NCBI RefSeq assembly: GCF_003386535.1
Contig: NZ_QTTN01000028.1
Coordinates: forward strand, 1 to 64,000
DNA: 64,000 nucleotides
Reading direction: 5' to 3'
Origin: Paenibacillus taihuensis
Lineage (GTDB): Bacteria; Bacillota; Bacilli; Paenibacillales; Paenibacillaceae
The translations under genes were made by a program, and so were the position numbers. The notes beneath the pieces are model-generated. The model saw nothing but the letters and a program-made list of their open reading frames with translations. It ran no database searches and was not told the origin of the DNA. Below are positions 16,886-25,202 of this stretch, in pieces. The stretch's first letter is position 1, and each line of letters begins with the position of its first letter.

Positions 16886-17923
16886 TTAGCGTCCTCCTTC
16901 GCCTTGCGCAGCATCATCGGCATACACATGTTTGAGAATATCTTCAGGCGCTGGGAATGGCGCTTTATCGCCGAAGCTAGTCGCGTCATCAAGTGCAGCC
17001 TTAATCTCATGCTGCATCACTGCTTCGCGCTCTTCATCCCAAATGCCGCAATCGATCAAGTATTGCTTATACTTCGGAATGCCGTCCTTGTCGCGGTGCG
17101 CATCGACTTCTTCTTTGGTCCGATATGCTAAATCCTCATCCGAGGTCGAGTGTGGCGACAACCGGTACATGACCGCTTCAACAAGAGTTGGGCCTTCGCC
17201 GTTCGCTGCACGTTGACGCGCTTCTTTCATCACGCGGTAAACCTCCAGCGGATCATTGCCGTCCACGGCTACGCCTGGGAAACCGTATCCAAGCGCGCGA
17301 TCCGCGATTTTGCCGCTCACTTGCTTGTGAAGCGGAACCGAGATCGCATATTGGTTATTCTCGCACATGAAGATGACCGGCAGCTTGTGTACGCCAGCAA
17401 AGTTCGCGCCTTCATGGAAGTCTCCTTGGTTGCTGGAACCATCGCCGAACGTAACGAACGATACGAAGTTCTTCTTCTTCATCTTCGCTGCCAGCGCAAA
17501 ACCGACCGCATGTGGAACCTGTGTCGTTACTGGGCTCGAGCCCGTTACAATACGCAGGCGCTTGCTGCCGAAGTGACCCGGCATTTGACGACCGCCGCTA
17601 TTTGGATCATCAATTTTCGAGAACAGGCACAACATCAGTTCGCGCAGCGTCATGCCGACAGACAATACAAACGCGTAATCGCGGTAATAGGGCAAGTAGT
17701 AGTCTTGATCCCGGTCAAGGGCGAAAGCTGCTCCAACCTGTGCAGCCTCTTGGCCAATTCCGGATACGTGAAACTTGATTTTTCCTGCTCGTTGCAGAAT
17801 AAGACAGCGCTCATCATACTTGCGGGCAGTGTTCATAAGTTTATACATTTCAATGGCTTGCTCGTCCGTTAGCCCAAGTGCCGCATGCCTCGATTGCGTC
17901 ACGGCGGATTCGGATTGTGTCAT
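16886..17923 (-). CDS. bkdAA: Branched-chain 2-oxoacid dehydrogenase E1 alpha subunit
   Basis: A 345-aa alpha subunit. The thiamine diphosphate motif runs from SFVTFGDGSSNQGDFHEGAN to MCENNQYAIS, and the phosphorylation-loop-like YRLSPHSTSDED is present. The segment FHVSGIGQEAAQVGAAFAL near residue 50 is typical of the branched-chain type. AGGAGGG precedes the ATG. It is the first of the E1/E2 genes; lpdV lies 162 bases upstream on the same strand. That gap holds a putative promoter and a CcpA-like site, so the E1/E2 genes could be transcribed apart from lpdV. Confidence 0.94.
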   Translation of the reverse strand: MTQSESAVTQSRHAALGLTDEQAIEMYKLMNTARKYDERCLILQRAGKIKFHVSGIGQEAAQVGAAFALDRDQDYYLPYYRDYAFVLSVGMTLRELMLCLFSKIDDPNSGGRQMPGHFGSKRLRIVTGSSPVTTQVPHAVGFALAAKMKKKNFVSFVTFGDGSSNQGDFHEGANFAGVHKLPVIFMCENNQYAISVPLHKQVSGKIADRALGYGFPGVAVDGNDPLEVYRVMKEARQRAANGEGPTLVEAVMYRLSPHSTSDEDLAYRTKEEVDAHRDKDGIPKYKQYLIDCGIWDEEREAVMQHEIKAALDDATSFGDKAPFPAPEDILKHVYADDAAQGEGGR

Positions 17924-17948
17924 GAGGGATGCCCTCCTTTTAACTGCT

Positions 17949-17976
17949 ATTATAACCAGGTACTAAGACTTGACTA
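17949..17976 (-). promoter_or_regulatory. Candidate promoter of bkdAA
   Basis: On the minus strand TAGTCA (17971-17976), 16 bases, then TATAAT (17949-17954), about 25 bases ahead of the start codon. A second TATAAT lies at 17982-17987. The -35 is weak. Confidence 0.4.
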
Positions 17977-18027
17977 TACCCATTATAACCGACTTTTTCC
18001 GAAAAAGAAATGTTCGATCCGTTACTC

Positions 18028-18042
18028 ATGTAAGCGTTTATT
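18028..18042 (-). promoter_or_regulatory. Candidate CcpA-binding cre site
   Basis: ATGTAAGCGTTTATT fits the cre pattern WTGNAANCGNWNNCW at all but one position. It lies in the lpdV-bkdAA gap. An overlapping AAGCG/CGCTT hairpin is an alternative reading. Confidence 0.45.
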
Positions 18043-18085
18043 GAAGGCGCTTTTTTTGGTGTTTAATATATAATGCAGCAACCGC

Positions 18086-19513
18086 CTAAAATGCGATTGA
18101 TTTTCCGTCTACCGCTAACATTGCTTCTCCAAGCACTTCGGACAGCGTCGGATGCGGGTGAATGACTTGGCCCACTTCCCACGGCGTTGCATTGAGCAGC
18201 ATAGCAAGCGATGCTTCGGACAGCAGGTCCGTTGCATGCGGGCCGACGAGATGAACACCAAGCACATCGCTCGTTTTCGCATCTGCGATAACCTTTGCAA
18301 ACCCTTCTGTCTCGCCGAGCACATGCGCCTTGCCAATCGCTCCAAACGGCACTTTGCCGACCTTAATATCATGTCCCTGTTTGCGCGCTTCATCTTCGGT
18401 CATACCGATTGAAGCGATCTCCGGACGGGAATAAATCGCCCTTGGCACGCGTGAGTGATCCGGCGCTTGATCTTTGCCGCCGAGGATGTGATCGACAGCG
18501 ACAATCGCTTCATGAGCCGCTGCATGCGCCAGCTGAAGGCCGCCATTCACATCGCCGATGGCGTAAATATGAGGCTCGTTCGTTTGGAAGAAGCTGTTTA
18601 CGCGAATGACATCCTTCTCAATGCGTACGTCTGTATTTTCAAGACCGATTTCTTCCACATTCGCTTGCCGTCCTACTGACACGAGCAGTCGCTCTGCGTT
18701 CAGAATAACCGTGCCATCCGCTGTGTCGGCCGTAATCGAAGCTTGTCCGTCGTTATACGTATACGTATCCAGCTTCAATTGAATGCCTGTTAGAATACGG
18801 ACGCCGCGGCGGCGCAGCTGCTTCGTCAGCTCTGCGGAAGCTTCTGCATCCTCGCCTGGTAATAAGCGTGATGCCGCCTCAACGAGCGTCACTTCAATGC
18901 CGAAATCGATGAGCAGCGACGCCCATTCAACACCGATTACACCTCCGCCGATAATGAGCATGGACTTGGGCAGGTTGTCCATTTCGAGCGCTTCATCACT
19001 TGTCATCAGCTGACCTGGAACTGGTTCCAGCCCCGGAAGCGTGCGCGGACGTGAACCCGTTGCGATGATCAAATTCGTCGGCACGATCGTTTCCATCTCG
19101 CCATCCTCGAACTCAACCGCCACACTGCCGCTCTTCGGCGAGAAGATCGAAGGTCCAATAACCCGTCCAATACCTTTTACCACCGTAATGTCATGTTTAC
19201 GCATGAGGTACTGCAATCCTTTGTACAAGCCCTCGATCGTATTCGCTTTCCGTCTCTGGACCTTCGGAAAATCAATGCTGATCGCATTTTCTGCTACGGC
19301 TATGCCATACGCATCCGCCCCCCGCAGCGTTGCATAAATTTCTGCACTGTGCAGCAGCGATTTGCTTGGGATACAGCCTTTATGTAAACATGTGCCGCCG
19401 AGCTTCTCTTTCTCGACGATAATTACCTTCTTGCCTGCCTGTGCCGCCCTGATCGCGGCCGTATATCCTGCAATGCCTCCGCCGATAATGGCCAAATCGC
19501 ATTGTAATGTCAT
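18086..19513 (-). CDS. lpdV: Dihydrolipoyl dehydrogenase (E3) of the branched-chain complex
   Basis: A 475-aa flavoprotein that reoxidises the lipoyl group of BkdB with NAD. Visible are the FAD-binding LAIIGGGIAGYTAAIRAAQ, the redox-active disulfide GGTCLHKGCIPSK, the NAD-binding SMLIIGGGVIGVEWASL, IYAIGDVNGGLQLAHAA and the C-terminal active-site HPHPTLSE. The ATG at 19513 has GGAGAGGGG upstream. Gene order lpdV-bkdAA-bkdAB-bkdB matches the distal half of the B. subtilis bkd operon; ptb, bcd, buk and bkdR are not present here. Confidence 0.94.
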   Translation of the reverse strand: MTLQCDLAIIGGGIAGYTAAIRAAQAGKKVIIVEKEKLGGTCLHKGCIPSKSLLHSAEIYATLRGADAYGIAVAENAISIDFPKVQRRKANTIEGLYKGLQYLMRKHDITVVKGIGRVIGPSIFSPKSGSVAVEFEDGEMETIVPTNLIIATGSRPRTLPGLEPVPGQLMTSDEALEMDNLPKSMLIIGGGVIGVEWASLLIDFGIEVTLVEAASRLLPGEDAEASAELTKQLRRRGVRILTGIQLKLDTYTYNDGQASITADTADGTVILNAERLLVSVGRQANVEEIGLENTDVRIEKDVIRVNSFFQTNEPHIYAIGDVNGGLQLAHAAAHEAIVAVDHILGGKDQAPDHSRVPRAIYSRPEIASIGMTEDEARKQGHDIKVGKVPFGAIGKAHVLGETEGFAKVIADAKTSDVLGVHLVGPHATDLLSEASLAMLLNATPWEVGQVIHPHPTLSEVLGEAMLAVDGKSIAF

Positions 19514-19668
19514 GTTCGTTCCCCTCTCCAATTCGCCTTGCTATACATTCCCTATTGTACCTTTTTTCGCTGGCTCAGAAAACATCCCGCCCCAAATGGA
19601 CAGTCGGAAGGGAAAAAGGTATGATATTACCGTATCTGCTGCACGTGTACAGGGGGATTTTATAACGT

Positions 19669-19965
19669 ATGAGACAAGTCATCATTCGATTTATCGCTGT
19701 TCTACTGCTTGTCATTCCAGGTCTTGGAGCCACATACGGCTTCCTGCTTATGAAGGACGCTATATTTCATTATTTCTCATCTTTCGGCGATGAAACCGTC
19801 ACGACGCGCCATTTTGAATGGTGGATGTTTCTAGGCGGACTTGTTCTGTTCCTGATCGGAGTAGCATTCATCGGCGGCTGGACGTTCTATCGGGACCGGA
19901 AGCGCAACTATGTAGCGCCAAAATTTCGCCAGAAGCGGCCTCGTCCGCCTCGGCCGGGCGTGTAA
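19669..19965 (+). CDS. yqzF: DUF2627 membrane protein YqzF
   Basis: A 98-aa protein with two transmembrane segments (about 5-27 and 52-72) and a basic, proline-rich C-terminus. It matches the DUF2627/YqzF family found next to the bkd genes in Bacillus. Function is not known. A GGGGG site precedes the ATG. It is divergent from lpdV and convergent with clpP. Confidence 0.82.
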   Translation: MRQVIIRFIAVLLLVIPGLGATYGFLLMKDAIFHYFSSFGDETVTTRHFEWWMFLGGLVLFLIGVAFIGGWTFYRDRKRNYVAPKFRQKRPRPPRPGV

Positions 19966-19983
19966 ATGTAATATGCAAAGCGA

Positions 19984-20018
19984 AAAGCGGGCACTCCTCT
20001 AATGGGAATGCCCGCTTT
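19984..20018. terminator. Bidirectional terminator, yqzF / clpP
   Basis: Stem AAAGCGGGCA (19984-19993) with TGCCCGCTTT (20009-20018), 15-base loop, A-run on the left and T-rich on the right. Confidence 0.85.
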
Positions 20019-20025
20019 GTTCTTG

Positions 20026-20610
20026 CTATGCGTTATTCTCGATGACTCGATCCACGATACCATAAGCGACTGCGTCATGTGCGCTCATGAACCGGTCCCG
20101 ATCTGAATCGCGTTCAATCTGCTCCACGCTCTGCCCCGTATGGCTCGCAAGCAGCTTGTTAATTTTCTCGCGCGTCTTCAATATCCAGCTGGCGTGGATT
20201 TGAATATCCGACGCCTGCCCTCTAGCGCCGCCAAGCGGCTGATGAATCATAACCTCGCTGTTCGGAAGGACAAAACGCTTCCCCTTCGCGCCACCCGCCA
20301 GCAATATCGCACCGAAGCTTGCGGCAAAGCCTGTGCAAATCGTCGACACATCCGGCTTAATGAACTGCATCGTGTCATAGATCGAGAAGCCTGCCGTGAC
20401 GGAGCCGCCTGGACTATTGATGTACAGCTGGATATCCTTCTCCGGATCATCAGCCGCTAAGAAAAGCAGCTGTGCCACAATCGCATTCGCCATCTGATCT
20501 TCAATCTCGCCGCTTACCATTACAATCCGGTCCTTGAGCAGCCGCGAATAAATATCATAGCTGCGCTCCCCGCGATTCGTCGATTCAATTACGTAAGGCG
20601 TCAAATTCAT
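20026..20610 (-). CDS. clpP: ClpP-type ATP-dependent protease proteolytic subunit (paralogue)
   Basis: A 194-aa ClpP-fold serine peptidase. The triad is readable: Ser in [14 protein letters not shown], His in [13 protein letters not shown], and Asp in [15 protein letters not shown]. The family normally reads GMAAS(M/F)GA around the serine, and that Met is Phe here. Context (behind an ECF sigma factor, not the usual clpP locus) suggests a second copy used under special conditions; that is inference. It starts 26 bases after the sigma gene and may share its transcript. Confidence 0.9.
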   Translation of the reverse strand: MNLTPYVIESTNRGERSYDIYSRLLKDRIVMVSGEIEDQMANAIVAQLLFLAADDPEKDIQLYINSPGGSVTAGFSIYDTMQFIKPDVSTICTGFAASFGAILLAGGAKGKRFVLPNSEVMIHQPLGGARGQASDIQIHASWILKTREKINKLLASHTGQSVEQIERDSDRDRFMSAHDAVAYGIVDRVIENNA

Positions 20611-20636
20611 AGCTCATCCATCCCCTTCAGGCACGA

Positions 20637-21320
20637 TTATGCTGCCATCATCATACTGACAGATGAGCCGATGCCCGAAGATACATGTAGTTGACCGATA
20701 GCCTGAACCGGATCGATAAGCTGTTCTTCAGCGTTCGCAAGCACGATCAGCGCATTCGGATCTGCCGAACGAATTACATTCACATATGCGTACAGCATGC
20801 TATCGCTGACTTGATTCTCAAGAACTGTGGATGGGCAAGCTGCTGCACTTTGTTCGCGCTGCTTCAAGCGTGCAAGCGCCGATCGTGCGCGGTGAAGCGC
20901 AGCTTTGACAGCACCTTCCGACGTAGACAGTTTCGCAGCCACCTCGGTTCCTTTGTAACCGAACAATTCCTTTAGTAGGAATACTGTCCGCTGCAAAGGA
21001 GACAAGTGAGCGAGAAGCAGTCGTACTGCGTACTCCATCTCATGCGAATCGCCGTATAGCTGCGTAAGAACAGCTTCATTCCGTTCCAATGTGCGTCTTG
21101 CCAGCTGCTGCCGGCGCAAATGGTCGATCGAAATATTTTTGGCCACACGCAGCAAATACGCTGTCGGGTTCGGATGCTCCACGTTGCCGTTCATGACCGG
21201 CAGCGCTCGCAAGCAAGTTTCCTGCACGAGATCCTCGGCGTCCCAGGTCGACTGGGTGAGCGTCAAGCAATAACGATATAGCACGAATCGCAGCTCATCT
21301 ACAGTTGGCTTTGTCGTCAT
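20637..21320 (-). CDS. ECF-type RNA polymerase sigma factor with C-terminal extension
   Basis: A 227-aa protein. The region 2-like part includes LTLTQSTWDAEDLVQETCLRAL and YLLRVAKNISIDHLRR. The region 4 helix-turn-helix spans LSPLQRTVFLLKELFGYKGTEVAAKLSTSEGAVKAALHRAR. About 70 residues follow that are not part of the sigma core and match nothing I recognise. ATG at 21320 has GAGGAGGTG upstream. No anti-sigma gene is adjacent. The downstream clpP paralogue is on the same strand. Confidence 0.88.
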   Translation of the reverse strand: MTTKPTVDELRFVLYRYCLTLTQSTWDAEDLVQETCLRALPVMNGNVEHPNPTAYLLRVAKNISIDHLRRQQLARRTLERNEAVLTQLYGDSHEMEYAVRLLLAHLSPLQRTVFLLKELFGYKGTEVAAKLSTSEGAVKAALHRARSALARLKQREQSAAACPSTVLENQVSDSMLYAYVNVIRSADPNALIVLANAEEQLIDPVQAIGQLHVSSGIGSSVSMMMAA

Positions 21321-21402
21321 ATTTGGCACCTCCTCATCTGTTAGCTTGTGATGCATAACGTAAACGAATGAAGGAATGAAAAAGATACGCCCTGCTGAAA
21401 AA

Positions 21403-22593
21403 TTAGGCTGCGCTTGAATTCCGCGACTGCATATTACTCCGCCGGAACAAAGGTCCGATCAATGCGAAAAGTGTGAACGCGCCTCCCAACATAAGGAACA
21501 TACTCTTCTCGGATATATATTGTATGCCGATGCCGCTAATTCCGGGACCAAGCAGGCTGCCAATGCTGAAGTGTATCGAAGCAATGACATTCGATGCCGG
21601 CAGCAGCTCTCGTGGGAGCAGATCAGCCGCATAAGCGAGTCCAAGCGAGAAGAATGAACCGATGCAGCCGCCGATCAATCCAAGCAGCACGAATAGCAGC
21701 GGTGCGTTATTTCCAGCCAGCGGAACCATAAAGAACATCATGCCTGCTGCAATCGCACATGCCATAAGAACCGGCTTACGACCGATTCGGTCACTCAGCA
21801 TGCCAAGCGGGAACATAACGATCAGACTTCCTACGCCGAGAGCTGGCAGCAGCATGGAGATCATCTCTTTGCTAAGATGAATACGAAGTCCATACAGCGG
21901 AAAATTACTATTCATCGTCGCTTCCATCAAGCCATAGAGAATTGCTGGAAGGAGCGCGAACCATGCAATCCGGTACGTTCTCCAGTACCGGTTTGTTGAT
22001 GTCTCCAACTTCTCCGCTCGCTCGGGATAGACTGAAGGCAACCTTGTTACTAGCAGCATGATGACTACAAATAAACCCGTATTAAGCGCAAAAGGCAGCC
22101 ATTTCCCGATCGAAGTGAAGTTAATCCCCATCGGTCCGATACTAAATCCAATTCCGTAGGCCATCCCATAGAGCGAAATGTACCGTCCGCGGCTTTGCGG
22201 CGGGCTACTGCTGACGATCCACAGCTGCGTGCAGTAATGAAGCGCGCTATCACCAATACCGACCGCAATGCGCAAAATAAACCAAATCCAAAGTGCGTGC
22301 ATGAAAGGGAACATAATCGTTCCAAGCCCCGCCAGCACAATGCCCACTAGAATACCGTATTTGTAACCGATCTTCATAATCGGCTTCTCAATGAAGAACA
22401 TCGTGCTGAACGTACCGATGTATAATGCCATCGAATTTATCCCGTTCAGGTCGGATGATACGCCTCGCTGATCCAGCAAAATCGCCAGCAAAGGCAGGAG
22501 CAAGCCCTGATTCAGGCCAGATACAAGTGTGACTGATAACAAAATGATTAACCTCTTCACCGAAGGAACAGGTGTAAGAACTGAAGCTGTCAA
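21403..22593 (-). CDS. MFS transporter
   Basis: A 396-aa protein with about 12 hydrophobic segments, beginning VKRLIILLSVTLVSGLNQGLL. The cytoplasmic loop MLSDRIGRKPVL between helices 8 and 9 is the major facilitator signature. The TTG at 22593 has TAGGAGG six bases upstream. The longer upstream frame reads through non-coding and spo0A sequence, so I cut it. Substrate is unknown. It is placed just after spo0A and ahead of the sigma/clpP pair. Confidence 0.88.
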   Translation of the reverse strand: MTASVLTPVPSVKRLIILLSVTLVSGLNQGLLLPLLAILLDQRGVSSDLNGINSMALYIGTFSTMFFIEKPIMKIGYKYGILVGIVLAGLGTIMFPFMHALWIWFILRIAVGIGDSALHYCTQLWIVSSSPPQSRGRYISLYGMAYGIGFSIGPMGINFTSIGKWLPFALNTGLFVVIMLLVTRLPSVYPERAEKLETSTNRYWRTYRIAWFALLPAILYGLMEATMNSNFPLYGLRIHLSKEMISMLLPALGVGSLIVMFPLGMLSDRIGRKPVLMACAIAAGMMFFMVPLAGNNAPLLFVLLGLIGGCIGSFFSLGLAYAADLLPRELLPASNVIASIHFSIGSLLGPGISGIGIQYISEKSMFLMLGGAFTLFALIGPLFRRSNMQSRNSSAA

Positions 22594-22627
22594 AACAATC
22601 CTCCTAAATACATTACATGAATTCAAA

Positions 22628-22668
22628 TAAAAAACGCCACATTCGCAGCTTGCACGAAAGTGACGCTT
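22628..22668 (-). terminator. Probable spo0A terminator
   Basis: On the minus strand AAGCGTCAC pairs imperfectly with GTGGCGTT around a loop, followed by TTTTTT. Confidence 0.6.
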
Positions 22669-22696
22669 CGTTCGATTTCGGCTATTCTTTATCCTT

Positions 22697-23515
22697 TCAC
22701 GAAACCTTATGCTCGATGCGCAGCTTGTCGGCAACCATCGCGATGAACTCGGAGTTCGTTGGCTTCGACTTGCTGATATTGATCGTGTAACCGAACAAGT
22801 GGCTGATGCTGTCGATGTTGCCGCGAGTCCAAGCAACTTCAATTGCATGGCGAATGGCGCGTTCCACACGGGAAGGCGTTGTCTTGAACTTCTCTGCGAT
22901 TGCCGGGTACAGCGTCTTCGTAATCGCACCAAGAATTTCGATATTATTGTAAACCATTGTTATCGCTTCACGTAAATATTGGTACCCTTTAATATGGGCA
23001 GGAACACCGATCTCATGAATAATGCTTGTAATATTCGCATCCAGGTTTTTGCCTTTCGCGATAGGAACAACATTCGATTTCGAGACGGCAGCTGTAGCAG
23101 CTCCACTTGTGAACGACGAGGAAATTACTGTCGGGTTGCCAACGAGTTGGCGGATTCGATTCGCAAGAACTTCCATGTCAAACGGTTTAAGTATGTAGTA
23201 TGATGCACCAAGCTGTACCGCTTTTTGCGTAATATTCTCTTGGCCAAAAGCAGTTAACATAATGATTTTAGGCATTTTAGGCAGATTCATTTCACGCAGA
23301 CGCTCCAGAACACCGAGGCCATCAAGATGCGGCATAATGATGTCGAGAATAAGAACGTCTGGCACTTCATGCGACTCTTCCAATAAACGAAGAACTTCCT
23401 CACCGTTATACGCGACACCGGAAACTTCCATATCATTTTGCTCAGAGATATACTCTGAGAGAAGGTTCGTAAATTCCCGATTGTCATCTGCCAACAAAAC
23501 TTCAATTTTTTGCAA
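22697..23515 (-). CDS. spo0A: Sporulation master response regulator Spo0A
   Basis: A 272-aa response regulator. The receiver domain has the acidic pocket LLADDNRE, phosphoacceptor Asp in [13 protein letters not shown], and IIMLTAFGQ and YYILKPFD. The C-terminal DNA-binding domain (about 150-272) has the Spo0A-specific recognition region [31 protein letters not shown] and ends with [24 protein letters not shown]. The TTG start has AAGGAGG eight bases upstream. Two promoters and 0A boxes lie upstream, and spoIVB precedes it with its own terminator, as in Bacillus. Confidence 0.98.
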   Translation of the reverse strand: MQKIEVLLADDNREFTNLLSEYISEQNDMEVSGVAYNGEEVLRLLEESHEVPDVLILDIIMPHLDGLGVLERLREMNLPKMPKIIMLTAFGQENITQKAVQLGASYYILKPFDMEVLANRIRQLVGNPTVISSSFTSGAATAAVSKSNVVPIAKGKNLDANITSIIHEIGVPAHIKGYQYLREAITMVYNNIEILGAITKTLYPAIAEKFKTTPSRVERAIRHAIEVAWTRGNIDSISHLFGYTINISKSKPTNSEFIAMVADKLRIEHKVS

Positions 23516-23601
23516 GGTATAGTCCTCCTTAGACTAAAATCCACACTCATATGCAGTATCCGTCATACTCATTACGTCTTTAGTGTTAGCTTATTAAACG
23601 T

Positions 23602-23627
23602 TTTCGACATACCGAATCAAATTCCTT
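23602..23627 (-). promoter_or_regulatory. Candidate sigma-H promoter of spo0A
   Basis: On the minus strand AAGGAATTT (23619-23627) and GTCGAAA (23602-23608), 10 bases apart, fit the sigma-H form RNAGGAWWW / RNNGAAT. A 0A box (23603-23609) overlaps the -10. The arrangement parallels the Ps promoter of B. subtilis spo0A. Confidence 0.55.
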
Positions 23628-23730
23628 CTGTCGAATAATATTTTTCTTTATTTTTATTTTCAACTGCATTATAATAAATAATTTGTTACAGAAACTCTCA
23701 TCATTCGAAAAGATTCGGAATGTTTCGACA
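23603..23730 (-). promoter_or_regulatory. Three Spo0A boxes (TGTCGAA)
   Basis: TGTCGAA on the minus strand at 23603-23609 and 23724-23730, and on the plus strand at 23629-23635. They bracket both promoters, consistent with autoregulation by Spo0A~P. Confidence 0.6.
23635..23663 (-). promoter_or_regulatory. Sigma-A promoter of spo0A
   Basis: TTGAAA (23658-23663), a 17-base spacer and TATTAT (23635-23640) on the minus strand. It lies upstream of the sigma-H candidate, like Pv in B. subtilis. Confidence 0.65.
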
Positions 23731-23735
23731 CGACA

Positions 23736-23771
23736 GCAAAAAATCTTAAGGGGCTATGCCGCCTTAAGATT
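23736..23771 (-). terminator. spoIVB terminator, stop codon in the loop
   Basis: AATCTTAAGG (23762-23771 read on the minus strand) pairs with CCTTAAGATT, followed by a T-run. The spoIVB TAG codon lies inside the loop, so the last sense codons form the 5' arm. Confidence 0.88.
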
Positions 23772-25079
23772 TAAGCTAGCTGGTTTGAGAAGTACACCTG
23801 CATCCTGCAGCATCCACTCAATGAAGCATCCATAGCCCGATGTTGGATCATTGACGAACACATGGGTCACAGCCCCGATAAGCTTACCGTCTTGGATGAT
23901 TGGACTTCCGGACATCCCTTGCACGATGCCACCTGTTTGCTCAAGCAAGCGGCGGTCAGTAATCTTAATGACCATGCCCTTCGTCGCAGGAGATTCCTGC
24001 TTCGTTACATGAACAATTTCCACATTAAACCGCTCAACCTTCTGCCCGTTCACTACAGTAAGTAATTGGGCTGGACCTTCCTTTACTTCTTCAGCGAAAG
24101 CAACTGGAACCGATTGATCGTTATAACTATGTGAAGGCAATTCCTTCATCTTGCCGAATATGCCGAATGATGTGTTGCGCTCAATGTTGCCGAGCACTTT
24201 GCTTTCCTTCACGAATTGTGCCCTCTTCTCACCTGGTTCGCCGTTCTGGCTCTTATTGATGGAGGTTACATTCGACTGCAAAATCTGTCCTTCACCAACT
24301 TCAATTGGTGTCTGTGTATCCATGTCTGTTATAACGTGACCGAGCGCACCGTATACGCCTTGATCTGGAGCATAGAACGTTAATGTGCCTACGCCTGCAG
24401 CAGAGTCACGAATGTACAATCCTAATCGCCATGCGCGATCCTCGGAATCGAATACAGGAGACAGCTTCGTATCAAATAAACGCGTTCCCCGTTTTACTGT
24501 CAAATGAAGCGGCTGTTTGGAGTCACCTGCTTCCTCCGCCATTTCTGCTACCTTGTGCACTTCGTTTACATACTTGCCATTAATACGAACAATGAGATCA
24601 CCCAGCTGCAGCTTTGCTTGCTCGCCTGGGGATACTTTAGTGCCCTTCGCATCTACAACTTGATGATGACCGACAACCATAATGCCAGCTGACTTCACTT
24701 TAACACCGATCGTTTGTCCACCTGGAATAACACGCAAATCCGGTACAACATTGACTCGCACGGTTTTGAAAGGAATTTTGCCGAATAATTTCAATTTCAT
24801 CGTGGTCTTACCGCTTTGCGATGACTGAATCGACAGTGGCTTGTTCAAATTAATTGAAAGTGAACGGTCTGTTGAGCCGTTGACTCGCAGCATTTGCGGA
24901 TCAACGGTCACTTGAGCATGAACAGGCATACCATAGTCTAATTGTTTCAACTGGCCGGAAAACAACCGAACTTCGTTCGGAAATGCGGCGAAATGTTGAA
25001 TTGGAGAGGATAGACCAAGCATGCAAACGATGATAACGAGAAGTAGACCCAGCCACCGCTTCCGCTGATTGGCATTCAA
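23754..25079 (-). CDS. spoIVB: SpoIVB serine peptidase (sigma-K checkpoint signal)
   Basis: SpoIVB is secreted from the forespore into the intermembrane space and cleaves SpoIVFA to trigger pro-sigma-K processing. The protein (about 441 aa) has an N-terminal membrane segment (GLLLVIIVCMLGLSS), a PDZ domain around residues 115-210 (VKSAGIMVVGHHQV... QLGDLIVRINGK), and the S55 peptidase domain with GALGHVITD (His) and GIVQGMSGSPIIQDGKL (Ser). I prefer the TTG at 25079, 10 bases after GGGAG; the GTG three codons earlier is too close to it. It precedes spo0A as in Bacillus. Confidence 0.95.
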   Translation of the reverse strand: MNANQRKRWLGLLLVIIVCMLGLSSPIQHFAAFPNEVRLFSGQLKQLDYGMPVHAQVTVDPQMLRVNGSTDRSLSINLNKPLSIQSSQSGKTTMKLKLFGKIPFKTVRVNVVPDLRVIPGGQTIGVKVKSAGIMVVGHHQVVDAKGTKVSPGEQAKLQLGDLIVRINGKYVNEVHKVAEMAEEAGDSKQPLHLTVKRGTRLFDTKLSPVFDSEDRAWRLGLYIRDSAAGVGTLTFYAPDQGVYGALGHVITDMDTQTPIEVGEGQILQSNVTSINKSQNGEPGEKRAQFVKESKVLGNIERNTSFGIFGKMKELPSHSYNDQSVPVAFAEEVKEGPAQLLTVVNGQKVERFNVEIVHVTKQESPATKGMVIKITDRRLLEQTGGIVQGMSGSPIIQDGKLIGAVTHVFVNDPTSGYGCFIEWMLQDAGVLLKPASLNLKAA

Positions 25080-25202
25080 TGACTTCACGCTCCCTGTTGC
25101 AAAATCGCTTGACGAGAAAGGTGGTTCGCCATTTGCGTACCTTTAAGGTATCCCTGCCCCTAATGTTTTATGTCGCCAAAAACATTCCCTGATTGCCTTC
25201 CA

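Noticed and set aside
22594-22932. 113-codon N-terminal extension of the MFS transporter frame
   Set aside because: It runs over spo0A coding sequence on the same strand in another frame, and the TTG at 22593 has a perfect ribosome binding site.
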